From Micromonospora sp. WMMA1363 (GTDB taxonomy: Bacteria > Actinomycetota > Actinomycetes > Mycobacteriales > Micromonosporaceae): a stretch of DNA of 64,000 bases. The notes beneath the pieces are model-generated. The model did not search any database, was not told where the DNA came from, and was given only the letters and a program-made list of their open reading frames with translations. Positions 8,001-14,821 of the stretch are shown one piece after another. The position numbers and the translations under genes were made by a program. Location of the stretch: NCBI RefSeq assembly GCF_030345795.1, contig NZ_JAUALB010000001.1, positions 4,394,001-4,458,000 of the forward strand. Reading direction: 5' to 3'. Numbering within the stretch: the stretch's first letter is position 1; the number at the start of each line of letters is the position of its first letter.

Positions 8001-8611
8001 AGCTCAACTCCTATCTTTTCGATTAGCGCGGCGAAGCCTTCCGCCACGACGTACGAGTTAACGTCGTGTCCTTCCGGCATCATCACAACCCGCGAATTAG
8101 TGACCTGGGCGGCGATTTTCGCGCCGAACTGTGCGCCCTGGCCTTTGTCGTCGGCGTCGCACAGGATGTACACGGTTTCGTATCCGCGAAAGCACCTGGC
8201 CCACCACGGGGACCAGCCATCAACCCCGGGCACACCGACCGCCGGTAACCCCGCCTGCACAGCGGTGATGCAATCAATCTCGCCCTCGGTGATGCACACG
8301 AACGGTTTGTCACGGTCGAGGGCGGGCGTGTTGTACAGGCGGGGTGAATCTCCCGGCACGTTCAAATACTTTGGGCCTGGTGCCGGTGGGATGGTCCGGA
8401 ACCGAAGGGACACGACACCGGACCGGGTGACGTAGGGGATGCACAACCGTCCCGCGTACTGCTCATGCCCCGGATAGGGGTTCCCGACGTGTCCGAGTAG
8501 GGAATATCGGATGCTGGCCGGGGATATCCGACGACTCGTCAAATACTCTACGGCGGCCTTTCCCGCGTCCTCCCACAAACTGCTGTGGTACGTCTCCGTA
8601 GCGTTCTCCAT
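7997..8611 (-). CDS. DNA primase, TOPRIM half (split gene)
   Basis: 204 residues from the ATG at 8611; a GTG at 8638 would add nine. It has the primase segment LWEDAGKAAVEYLTSRRIS, then the TOPRIM motifs ITEGEIDCITAVQAG (catalytic Glu) and ILCDADDKG (metal-binding Asp pair). The zinc-finger half of the same enzyme is encoded just upstream in another frame (8463-8867), and the two frames overlap by about 150 nt. Joining them needs a +1 shift, for example at GGGAAAG around 8550, or the halves act as two chains. Split primases are known in actinophages. The product would prime phage DNA replication with the helicase at 9314. Confidence 0.8.
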   Translation of the reverse strand: MENATETYHSSLWEDAGKAAVEYLTSRRISPASIRYSLLGHVGNPYPGHEQYAGRLCIPYVTRSGVVSLRFRTIPPAPGPKYLNVPGDSPRLYNTPALDRDKPFVCITEGEIDCITAVQAGLPAVGVPGVDGWSPWWARCFRGYETVYILCDADDKGQGAQFGAKIAAQVTNSRVVMMPEGHDVNSYVVAEGFAALIEKIGVEL

Positions 8612-8867
8612 AAAGGTCTTCGATGAACTGCTTGGCACTAAGGAAGTCAGATGAGTCCCCCCTCCATATCACCAGCCCATAGGCGTCTTCGTTGACGCCG
8701 CACGCGAAGCAGGAAAACCGTTCAAGGAGAGTGTTGACGGATGCGGATGGATTCCTGTCTGTCTCCTGGAAGGGGCAACGCATCCGTTTCCAACCGCCCC
8801 CTGTTGGCACGAACGGGGCCCCGTAGTGCTCAAGGATTCGACTGATCGGGGGTTTCTCGGGTGTCAC
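8463..8867 (-). CDS. DNA primase, zinc-finger half (split gene)
   Basis: 134 residues from GTG at 8867, with AAGGGGG just ahead; a longer start runs into the endonuclease gene. Residues about 29-60 carry a CHC2-like zinc ribbon, MRCPFQETDRNPSASVN followed by FSCFACG, as in DnaG-type primases. The frame continues about 60 residues past the zinc domain as a basic tail (GGRGKGRRR) that probably is not conserved protein. The TOPRIM half lies in the next frame (7997-8611). The start overlaps the end of the endonuclease VII gene by 38 nt. Confidence 0.78.
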   Translation of the reverse strand: MTPEKPPISRILEHYGAPFVPTGGGWKRMRCPFQETDRNPSASVNTLLERFSCFACGVNEDAYGLVIWRGDSSDFLSAKQFIEDLYGERYGDVPQQFVGGRGKGRRRVFDESSDIPGQHPIFPTRTRREPLSGA

Positions 8868-9321
8868 GTTCCCCCTTGCCTGTAACTGTAGCGGCAACTG
8901 CAACGCTTGTGCGCCGCGCGCGTTTCCTGCGGGGTCTTCCTGCTGCTGTCACCGTCCGCCCTAGGGCGACTGTCGCCGGGGGTTGCAAGAGATAGTCGGC
9001 TAACGCTTGCGCCCGTTCTGCGGACTTGAGACGCCCAACTAGGCGGGTCTTGCAGTAGGGGCACAGGATGCCCCTAACCGGCCCCGCCGGTCCTCGGTGG
9101 TGTTCGTGGTCTACGTGGAATGACTCACCCTGTCGTGGTGCCCGTTTGCAGATTGCACAACGCTTTTCTTGGTGTCGCCAAATCGTGTCCCACTCAGCGG
9201 GCGTCAGCCCGTACGTATTGTGTATCCAGTCTGCCCGGGACTGTTGTTTGCGGCACTCGGCGCTGTCGTACCGGCGTTGACGCCCCGTGAGTTCACCACC
9301 ACAGACGACACAGCTACGCAT
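8830..9321 (-). CDS. Recombination endonuclease VII
   Basis: 163 residues from ATG at 9321, preceded by GGAAGGAGT. The family signature is complete: YGLTPAEWDTIW, CAICKR, HVDHEHHRGPAGPVRGILC and CPYCKTRLVG; the HVDHEH stretch holds the His-Me active site and the Cys pairs bind structural zinc. An extra zinc pair, CVVCGGELTG, stands at the N-terminus. The C-terminal 50 residues are basic (RPRRKRARR). The enzyme resolves branched DNA such as Holliday junctions during phage replication and packaging. It lies between the helicase and primase genes, as in L5-like phages. Confidence 0.9.
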   Translation of the reverse strand: MRSCVVCGGELTGRQRRYDSAECRKQQSRADWIHNTYGLTPAEWDTIWRHQEKRCAICKRAPRQGESFHVDHEHHRGPAGPVRGILCPYCKTRLVGRLKSAERAQALADYLLQPPATVALGRTVTAAGRPRRKRARRTSVAVAATVTGKGERDTRETPDQSNP

Positions 9322-10120
9322 ACACTCCTTCCTTATCGCTGAGGGCATCGGTGATCCTCATTCGCGGGAGGTCGTACGCCAATGCCACATTCCACGTCGC
9401 AGCAGCGGCGTTCCTCCCACTACGGTTCTTCACCGGGCACACAAACAGTCGGGTGCTGTCTGGGCTCCGGTGAAGCGTGAGGATCATCTCCGGAACCTTC
9501 GAGATCTTTCCCCGCAGCCCCGACAGCGGTACAGGTCTAATCCCGTCGTCGTACTCCCCGGTCACGTGGTGCAGTGCGATCACGGCCGCCCCGGTTTTGC
9601 GGCCCAACTCGTGTAGGTAGTCACAGGAGTATTCCAACGCCTGAAATCTGTCACCTTCACTATCCAGGTTCGACAGGTTGTCGATCACAATAAAGTGCGG
9701 CCATTCTCCGTACACCATCGCGTACGCTTTAAGGTCCGCCTCCAACGAATCAATCTCGACACGTCCGGCGAAATCCATTCGCACAAACGATAGGGCGTTG
9801 AGCCGGGCGTCAACGTCTGCCGTGTTACCGCAAGTTACCGCGTGCTCGATGTCGGACGTTGACCATCCTGTCAGCATCGCGCCAGCCCGGAGGTACGTGG
9901 TGTGCGCGTCTGTGTCCGCGCTTGCGTAGTAGCCGGGACTACCGGCCCTCAGGCTCACCGTCAGTGCAAGGATGGATTTTCCGACACCGGGGGCGGCGGC
10001 AATTAAGCTGAATTGCCCCCGCCGGAAGTGGATTCCCTCAGCGGCGAGACTTTCAAATACCGTGGGAAGGGGTTCCCCCATGTTTCCCCGCGTGAGTTTC
10101 GCTCGGGTGAGCGTCAACAA
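9314..10120 (-). CDS. DnaB/RecA-like replicative ATPase
   Basis: 268 residues from TTG at 10120, with AAAGGAA just upstream. A P-loop AAAPGVGKS (about residues 42-50) and a Walker B strand HFIVIDNLSNL define a RecA-fold ATPase of the DnaB type; ALHHVTGEY and the late VKNRSGRN (probable arginine finger region) follow. Like other actinophage DnaB-like proteins it lacks the N-terminal primase-binding domain of bacterial DnaB. It heads the long leftward operon, ends 8 nt inside the endonuclease gene, and is the likely replicative helicase of the element. Confidence 0.88.
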   Translation of the reverse strand: MLTLTRAKLTRGNMGEPLPTVFESLAAEGIHFRRGQFSLIAAAPGVGKSILALTVSLRAGSPGYYASADTDAHTTYLRAGAMLTGWSTSDIEHAVTCGNTADVDARLNALSFVRMDFAGRVEIDSLEADLKAYAMVYGEWPHFIVIDNLSNLDSEGDRFQALEYSCDYLHELGRKTGAAVIALHHVTGEYDDGIRPVPLSGLRGKISKVPEMILTLHRSPDSTRLFVCPVKNRSGRNAAAATWNVALAYDLPRMRITDALSDKEGVYA

Positions 10121-10140
10121 TTCCTTTAAGACCTCCCTTC

Positions 10141-10172
10141 GGGGTCCACCGGAAGCGTTTCCGGCGGACCCC
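10141..10172 (-). terminator. Hairpin terminator after the nuclease gene
   Basis: Outer stem GGGGTCC with GGACCCC (10141-10147, 10166-10172) and inner stem CCGGAA with TTCCGG lie 30 nt after the nuclease stop. Between hairpin and stop, GTCAC is repeated three times at 8-nt steps (10174, 10182, 10190), recalling one half of the 18-bp motif. Confidence 0.65.
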
Positions 10173-10201
10173 GGTCACGACGTCACAACGTCACAGTCTG
10201 T

Positions 10202-11512
10202 CTACTTGACCCATTCGGGCGGGCACTTTGACGGGTCGTTGCGGTCGGCGGGACACATCCACGCCTTCCAAGACCGGGTAGCACCCGGCTTACTGACCAC
10301 CCAGTTCTTTTGTCCGTGTGGGCACGATGGCGGGGCCATCCCGGGCGGCGGACCGGCGGGTGCCGCTGGCTGCGGCTGATACTGCTGCGGCGGCTGCTGA
10401 TACTGAGGGGCGGACTGCTGATACGGCCGGGCCTGCTGGTATCCCTGAGCGGCCACCGTAGACGGATGCTCTACGGGGGTTGCTCCCATTTCCGCCCCCA
10501 GTGTGAATGCCGCTTTGATCGCCCGATCGGCGGTGCCCATGATGGCGAACAGACCGGAAACCTCGGCGCTACCGATTTTGTCGGCCAACCCGGCGGCGGT
10601 AGCGTCCTTGAAAACAAGTAGCGGCGCGTCCGGCGCCGTGTGTGGCCGGAAACTCACCACGAAATCGTCTCGGGTGTCACTCAAAAGGGGTTTACCTCCT
10701 ACGTGGATGGGTAGTGGTGCGTAGCGGCTGGCAGGGTCACCGATGGCGGTGCAATGCTCGGAGACACCACACGTGCGGCACCCCGGGCCAGGGCCCGGCA
10801 GGAAAATTCCCGCCCTGATCCCGTGGTCGAGGATGCGGAATTGCCGGGCGACCCACTCCCGCGTGAACCGAGACAGATCAACCGGTGGCAACGGACGGTT
10901 GTCTTTGGCTAGGTAGAAGTCCCCCCAGGTGGGGAGGAACCCAAACAGGCTTTCGATTGCTAGCCGGTAGACGCCTAGCTGTAAAGGCCAATCCGGGGTT
11001 TTGCTGCCGGTCTTCCAGTCGCGCGGGCCAACCTCCCCGGTCGGGTACTGCCACACACAGTCAATCGCTCCGATGACCTGCACCCCGTCAAGGTGCAGCC
11101 GAAACTCAACCTCGACGGCCGGTGTGCCGTCCGGGGTTCGCCACACACGGCCGGGGTCGGTGAGGGCCCAATCCATGTAGCCCTGGACCTGATCGGCCCC
11201 CCGTTGTCGACGGCGGGTGATGTCGTCATCGGCCTTGACCCGCCCCCCGGTCATCCACCGCGACACGTCGGGCTCTCGCTCACGGTCTGCGGTGATCAGC
11301 CGGTCGTACTCGGTGGTGTACAGATCAAGGATGTCGTTGGGGTAGTCCTGGCGGTTACCTCTCTCCCATGTCTCAATCGAGCGGTGGACGGCGGTTCCCT
11401 GGGCGAACCAGGCTGCCGGGCGGGTCGGCGCTCCGGCTATCCGCTCTAGCCGGTACTGCTCGCCACACCTGGTGTAGGTCGCTAGCTGGCTGACGCTGCG
11501 ATGATCGTTCGT
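10202..11512 (-). CDS. Cas4-like PD-(D/E)XK exonuclease with apparent ACG start
   Basis: Counted from codon ACG at 11512 the protein has 436 residues. The usual first start (GTG at 11266) would drop about 82 residues with the conserved N-terminus SVSQLATYTRCGEQYRLERI and HRSIETWE. Neither ATG, GTG nor TTG exists between the upstream stop (11531) and 11267, while GGAGG stands 7 nt before the ACG, which differs by one base from ATG. The active site is GAIDCVWQ, PRDWKTG and QLGVYRLA. One N-terminal Cys and the late CRTCGVSEHC can hold a 4Fe-4S cluster as in Cas4 and AddB. The C-terminal 100 residues are Gln/Pro-rich. Either ACG is used or the gene is weakened by a recent point change. Confidence 0.82.
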   Translation of the reverse strand, partial: TNDHRSVSQLATYTRCGEQYRLERIAGAPTRPAAWFAQGTAVHRSIETWERGNRQDYPNDILDLYTTEYDRLITADREREPDVSRWMTGGRVKADDDITRRRQRGADQVQGYMDWALTDPGRVWRTPDGTPAVEVEFRLHLDGVQVIGAIDCVWQYPTGEVGPRDWKTGSKTPDWPLQLGVYRLAIESLFGFLPTWGDFYLAKDNRPLPPVDLSRFTREWVARQFRILDHGIRAGIFLPGPGPGCRTCGVSEHCTAIGDPASRYAPLPIHVGGKPLLSDTRDDFVVSFRPHTAPDAPLLVFKDATAAGLADKIGSAEVSGLFAIMGTADRAIKAAFTLGAEMGATPVEHPSTVAAQGYQQARPYQQSAPQYQQPPQQYQPQPAAPAGPPPGMAPPSCPHGQKNWVVSKPGATRSWKAWMCPADRNDPSKCPPEWVK

Positions 11513-11529
11513 GTGGGCACCTCCAAAGG

Positions 11530-11547
11530 GTCACGACCTAAGTTTCA
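11530..11547 (-). promoter_or_regulatory. Repeated 18-bp motif, site 2 (stoperator-like)
   Basis: Plus strand GTCACGACCTAAGTTTCA, identical to site 3. It lies 18 nt before the ACG start of the nuclease and next to its ribosome binding site. The bases behind it (GGGCCGAAAAATGGG) also resemble those behind site 3 (GGGCCGAGATATGGG), so the conserved block is about 33 bp. Confidence 0.7.
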
Positions 11548-11559
11548 GGGCCGAAAAAT

Positions 11560-11577
11560 GGGCCCCTGGTGGGGCCC
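11560..11577 (-). terminator. Hairpin after gene 11583-11921
   Basis: A 7-bp GC-only stem (GGGCCCC with GGGGCCC) with loop TGGT stands 6 nt after the stop and just ahead of motif site 2. It separates the WhiB unit from the nuclease unit. Confidence 0.65.
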
Positions 11578-11582
11578 GCCGG

Positions 11583-11921
11583 TCAGGACGCCGACGTGGC
11601 ACGCATCGCGCCGTACCATGCCCGGTGCCGCTGGCTGCCGCCCTCCAAACCCCAGGGCTGTAGGCGCAGGATGCAGGCGGGTGACATGAGGCGGACAGCG
11701 CGCATATGCGCGTCGGTCGTGCAGTCCGCCGACCAGAGGACTTCGTAGCCGACGCTGCGCCCGCGCCCATCGACAAACACGAACTTGGCGAGGGACAGGA
11801 CTTCGGGCTGGTCTATCAGGATGTCGAGCGAGAGCACATGGGACGTGTCTCCCCGGTCGATGCGCTCGAATGCTTCAGCGATGACTGTCAACGCCGTGCC
11901 AAGTGTCCGGTAGTCCTGCAC
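11583..11921 (-). CDS. Hypothetical phage-like protein
   Basis: 112 residues from GTG at 11921, with a run of six G about 8 nt ahead. The N-terminal half (GTALTVIAEAFERIDRG, then LSLDILIDQPEVLSLAKFVFV) suggests an alpha/beta fold; no known motif was seen. It follows the WhiB gene by 70 nt and probably shares its transcript. Confidence 0.55.
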   Translation of the reverse strand: MQDYRTLGTALTVIAEAFERIDRGDTSHVLSLDILIDQPEVLSLAKFVFVDGRGRSVGYEVLWSADCTTDAHMRAVRLMSPACILRLQPWGLEGGSQRHRAWYGAMRATSAS

Positions 11922-11991
11922 TACGGTCCCCCCGCTAGCAGCCTGAATGACATATCGATAGAGCGATTCATGTTACACGTTCGGTGACCAC

Positions 11992-12414
11992 TCAGGACGC
12001 TTTGGCGCGGTGTATCCAACTACGAACTGTTGCGGGGGACACCCCGAGGGTTGCGGCGACTCTTGCGGATGTCATGCCGCGTGCGGCCATGTCTAGGCCG
12101 CGAGCGCGGACAGTGCCCTCCCGTACGGTCGGGCTGATCTGTATGTCGCGCTGGCTGGTAATGCTGCGGTCGGTGGCGTCGGCGCACCGCCGGCTGTCTC
12201 GGATGAGGCGCGCGTACCTCAGCGGATCGAGGCGTTCCCGGTCCCGATGAGATAGGCCACCCCACACACCGTATTCATGCCTCCATCCCGTTTCCTGGCA
12301 CGCCTGATACTGCTGTAAGGGGCAGTCCAAGCAGCGGTCCTTAGCAGTCTCTAGGTCGTCGTCGTTGTCGCTGGTCCACAGGTCACTGTTGACGCACGGC
12401 CACGACACACGCAT
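11992..12414 (-). CDS. WhiB-family regulator fused to a helix-turn-helix
   Basis: 140 residues from ATG at 12414 (MRVSWPCVNSDLW). The WhiB part has the four Cys for a 4Fe-4S cluster (WPC, then CLDC, then QAC) and the GVWGG turn with HRDRERL. Residues from about 105 on, GMTSARVAATLGVSPATVRS, form a typical HTH that ordinary WhiB proteins lack. Phage WhiB proteins such as that of TM4 alter host gene expression and superinfection; here the HTH may give the protein its own DNA target. Motif site 2-like site 3 lies 21 nt upstream of the start. Confidence 0.88.
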   Translation of the reverse strand: MRVSWPCVNSDLWTSDNDDDLETAKDRCLDCPLQQYQACQETGWRHEYGVWGGLSHRDRERLDPLRYARLIRDSRRCADATDRSITSQRDIQISPTVREGTVRARGLDMAARGMTSARVAATLGVSPATVRSWIHRAKAS

Positions 12415-12434
12415 ACATCCCACCCCCGCACCGA

Positions 12435-12452
12435 GTCACGACCTAAGTTTCA
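12435..12452 (-). promoter_or_regulatory. Repeated 18-bp motif, site 3 (stoperator-like)
   Basis: Plus strand GTCACGACCTAAGTTTCA, 21 nt ahead of the whiB-like gene, in the same orientation as the other sites. Confidence 0.7.
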
Positions 12453-12464
12453 GGGCCGAGATAT

Positions 12465-12519
12465 GGGGGTGCTTGTCACCTCGGCTTGGACGGTCAACCG
12501 TCCGAAGTGGGGCACCCCC
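12465..12519 (-). other. Nested hairpin upstream of the WhiB gene
   Basis: Outer stem GGGGGTGC (12465-12472) pairs with GCACCCCC (12512-12519); an inner stem GGACGGT/ACCGTCC sits inside. It lies directly behind motif site 3 and could be an attenuator in the leader or a terminator of a transcript entering from the right. Confidence 0.5.
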
Positions 12520-12591
12520 GGCTGTCTAGGTTCATGACCGTAACACGCCCCGCAACACTCGTACAACTGTTCTAATCGAAGCTGATCGACA

Positions 12592-12612
12592 AGGGCCCCG
12601 GCCTGGGGCCCT
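12592..12612 (-). terminator. Hairpin terminator after the HTH gene
   Basis: Stem AGGGCCCC (12592-12599) with GGGGCCCT (12605-12612), loop of 5 nt, flanked by GTCGAC on both sides which can extend the pairing. It lies about 20 nt after the stop at 12632. Confidence 0.7.
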
Positions 12613-12631
12613 CGGTCGACTTGCCATCGAA

Positions 12632-13129
12632 CTATATGCTTAGAGCGTCGAAGACCTCACGCCGAGTGGGCCCACCGGTGGCGCCGGGTCGTGTCGGCAC
12701 GTCCGGCTCAACACGGGTAAGCCCGCGCTCTCTCGGCTTGCGGGGGCTGAGCAGGAATCCCCCGACGCTACTAGCGGGGTTTGGAGGTTCGTCGGGCCGG
12801 TAGTTGACTACAGTGTCATCGGTTTTTAGCTGTCGGAGCCAACTCGTTAGTTTCCGTTCTAGCTCGGGTTCTAGGATTTCCCCGGCTAAACGTCTTCCGA
12901 GCAGTCTAAGCATTTGCGGCGGATAGGCTGAATCGTGTTCGCTTTTCACGCGCCATGGAATCAATTCCGGGTAGTGGGGGGTTTGTTGGACGGCGCCCAT
13001 CATGCGTAACCTGTAATAGACAGCCTGTTCCGAAACCCCGTAAGTATCGGCTATCTGCCGATAAGTCTTCTTCTGCCCACGTAGCGACCTTAACTCGTCG
13101 TCGGGGGGGAGTTGCCGGGGCCGGGGCAT
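12632..13129 (-). CDS. Helix-turn-helix DNA-binding protein
   Basis: 165 residues from ATG at 13129 with GGAAGGA 7 nt ahead; a longer start at 13165 has no such site. Residues about 19-45 hold KKTYRQIADTYGVSEQAVYY, a clear HTH of the resolvase/sigma type. The middle has two helical segments and the C-terminus is Pro/Arg-rich. It is the first gene of the leftward block next to the attachment site, a position where phages often keep a control gene. It could be the protein that binds the repeated motif, which lies 40 nt upstream of it, but nothing proves this. Confidence 0.72.
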   Translation of the reverse strand: MPRPRQLPPDDELRSLRGQKKTYRQIADTYGVSEQAVYYRLRMMGAVQQTPHYPELIPWRVKSEHDSAYPPQMLRLLGRRLAGEILEPELERKLTSWLRQLKTDDTVVNYRPDEPPNPASSVGGFLLSPRKPRERGLTRVEPDVPTRPGATGGPTRREVFDALSI

Positions 13130-13168
13130 GGCGGGGTCCTTCCGTTGCAAATGATCCACCGTCAAGCG

Positions 13169-13186
13169 GTCACAACCTAAGTAACA
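13169..13186 (-). promoter_or_regulatory. Repeated 18-bp motif, site 4 (diverged)
   Basis: Plus strand GTCACAACCTAAGTAACA, 15 of 18 bases as in sites 2 and 3, and 40 nt upstream of the HTH gene. Confidence 0.55.
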
Positions 13187-13811
13187 TTACGTTACCGCAT
13201 CGTTGGCGCTTGCAGGTGGGGGCGGCGCCTCCCGTCCAGGGGCGAGCCGGTTCCGCCCGAATCCTGCCCTACCATCCGGTTCAACGGGCGAGGCTGTGCC
13301 GTGGGTCACACGATGGCTGATCCTTTTAGTCGCGTTCTCGACACCTAGCCCAACCGGTCAGTCACACTGTGCGACCCTAAAGGATTAGGCCAGCGGCCTG
13401 CAATCAGCCAAAAAGTCATCACTTTTTCATTTGGTTTGCCAGCATCACAGTTCAGCAACCATTGACCATCACAAGTTGCCCACGATAGTCCAACATGCTA
13501 GGGCGACCAACCTTGATCCTGCTTCGCCATTCATGCGCGCTTGCGTCATTTCCGCTCGGTTGACACCCCGGCTTGTCGCCGCGATGGACGGCCACGGCCC
13601 GAGGCGGCGCGACCCCGCCGGGAGCCAACTACGTTGGTCTGACTGGCTGGCTGACACCTCGGGGCATGAGGGTCAACCCGCGTACCAACGGCCGCGACAC
13701 CTCTAGTTGTCCGGGGGTAAGTTGGCTGGAGGGCGTGAGCCCGACGTGAGCCCGGTGTGAGCCCGGACGTCTCTGAACCAACCGTCAGCCGATGAAGTCA
13801 GTCGGCACGAA
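13187..13811. other. Non-coding end of the phage-like element with short tandem repeats
   Basis: No convincing gene in about 620 bp; open frames here lack ribosome sites and coding bias. At about 13736-13768 an 11-bp unit built on TGAGCCCG is repeated three times. The stretch lies between the HTH gene and the tRNA attachment site. Confidence 0.5.
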
Positions 13812-13845
13812 GAAGGGTGCCTACCAGGACTGATAGGCACCCTTC
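13812..13845. terminator. Long perfect hairpin next to the attachment site
   Basis: 12-bp perfect stem (13812-13823 with 13834-13845) and a 10-nt loop; the right arm ends in CCCTTC. It can act in both directions and insulates the element from the host flank. Confidence 0.7.
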
Positions 13846-13883
13846 ACTACTTGATGGAACCTGCTAATACGAGATTGATCTAT

Positions 13884-13927
13884 CTACGGATCAGAAGGTT
13901 AGGGGTTCGAGTCCCTTCGGGCGCGCA
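13884..13927 (+). other. 3' half of tRNA-Arg(ACG): probable attR
   Basis: From the anticodon loop CTACGGA onward the sequence is that of a tRNA-Arg with anticodon ACG: half anticodon stem TCAGA, variable loop, T arm AGGGG-TTCGAGT-CCCTT, acceptor strand CGGGCGC, discriminator G and CA. The 5' half is missing: the bases before the loop (GATTGATCTAT) cannot pair. Integrases of actinophages and integrative elements target such 3' ends and rebuild the intact tRNA at the other end. The orientation places the element to the left, where all the phage-like genes lie. Confidence 0.8.
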
Positions 13928-13935
13928 CGATCAAC

Positions 13936-13971
13936 AGGGGTCTGACCTGCCGCTACGGCAGTTGGGCCCCT
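13936..13971 (+). terminator. Terminator behind the tRNA fragment
   Basis: Inner stem CTGCCG/CGGCAG (13947-13952, 13956-13961) and outer AGGGG/CCCCT, followed by TTGCTTTT. It is probably the original tRNA terminator. Confidence 0.65.
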
Positions 13972-14306
13972 TTGCTTTTCTGTCCCCTGTGAACGGTTGG
14001 GTGCTCGTGCGACGAGCATCCCTCACGTCCCGGCCTGTCCAGTGGCAACCCGTCTTGTCCCGGTGGGTTTTGATCTTGGTTTCCGCCGTTTCCTTAAGAG
14101 CCCCGACGGTGGGACAGCGTTTGCGGCTGCCTCGGACCCGGACGACGGCACGCGGCTCGATGTGTCCCAGCCGCCGACGGTGGAGATGGCCGCCCCGTTG
14201 ACCCGACCAGAATCGAAGCGCACACCCGGATCAGCGGTGACCGTCCCGCCCACGAAGTTGATCCCGGAACTGAACCGCACGCTGGCCCGCCGGACGTGCA
14301 CGCGCG

Positions 14307-14666
14307 GTGGCGAAGGCCGCCAACCAGGCACGATGCGCCGTGTGCGGGGACGCCTACCCGAGCGCACGCCTACTCCCCGCCGCTGGCGACGATGAGCTAC
14401 CGCTGTGCCCGGTCTGCGCATTCGATGGTGACGTGCACGTCACTGCGGGGCACGTCACCGCCTACCTGACCACCAGCATGATCGACCGATTCCTCGGCCA
14501 GCGGCCGAAGCCCGGTTACGCCGTTTTCCGAGCCGGGCTCGGGCTGACCACCACCACCCTCGCCAACCGCACCGATCCCGCCGCCGCGACCCAAGTGTTA
14601 AACCAGACCGCGAATGAAGCGATCGCCGCCGCTGACGGCTACGCTGCGGACGAAGCCGCACCTTGA
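14307..14666 (+). CDS. Small zinc-ribbon protein
   Basis: 119 residues from GTG at 14307. Two Cys pairs, CAVCGDAY and CPVCAFDGD, about 23 residues apart, make a zinc ribbon at the N-terminus. The rest is Ala/Thr-rich and helical. Similar small ribbons are found in actinomycete plasmids and integrative elements. The 350 bp upstream hold no clear gene; one open frame (13997-14395) overlaps this one and looks less convincing. Confidence 0.45.
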   Translation: MAKAANQARCAVCGDAYPSARLLPAAGDDELPLCPVCAFDGDVHVTAGHVTAYLTTSMIDRFLGQRPKPGYAVFRAGLGLTTTTLANRTDPAAATQVLNQTANEAIAAADGYAADEAAP

Positions 14667-14821
14667 CGCCGAGCGCTGGTGAATGGTTTTCGGTATCGGC
14701 TGGTTTTGGGCGTGCGGGAATCGCCGATTGCGTGATTGGCCTGCTCCGGGTGGTGGATCCGAGGGATGCAGCGGGTTCGTGGCCTGCGGGTGGGCCGCCC
14801 GATTTCAGTGGTTCGGAGTGT

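Noticed and set aside
3157..13129. Conjugative element instead of phage
   Set aside because: No relaxase, TraB/FtsK or integrase is in view, while endonuclease VII, phage-type primase and helicase fit a phage; the rest of the element is outside the window, so this remains open.
13431..13706. Small rightward gene near the attachment site
   Set aside because: No ribosome site, no family and poor coding bias.
13870..13927. Complete tRNA-Arg gene
   Set aside because: The 5' half does not form the D arm or anticodon stem; only the 3' half is present.
13997..14395. 132-codon rightward frame behind the tRNA fragment
   Set aside because: Part of it reads like protein, but it overlaps the zinc-ribbon frame and has no clear start; too weak to list.
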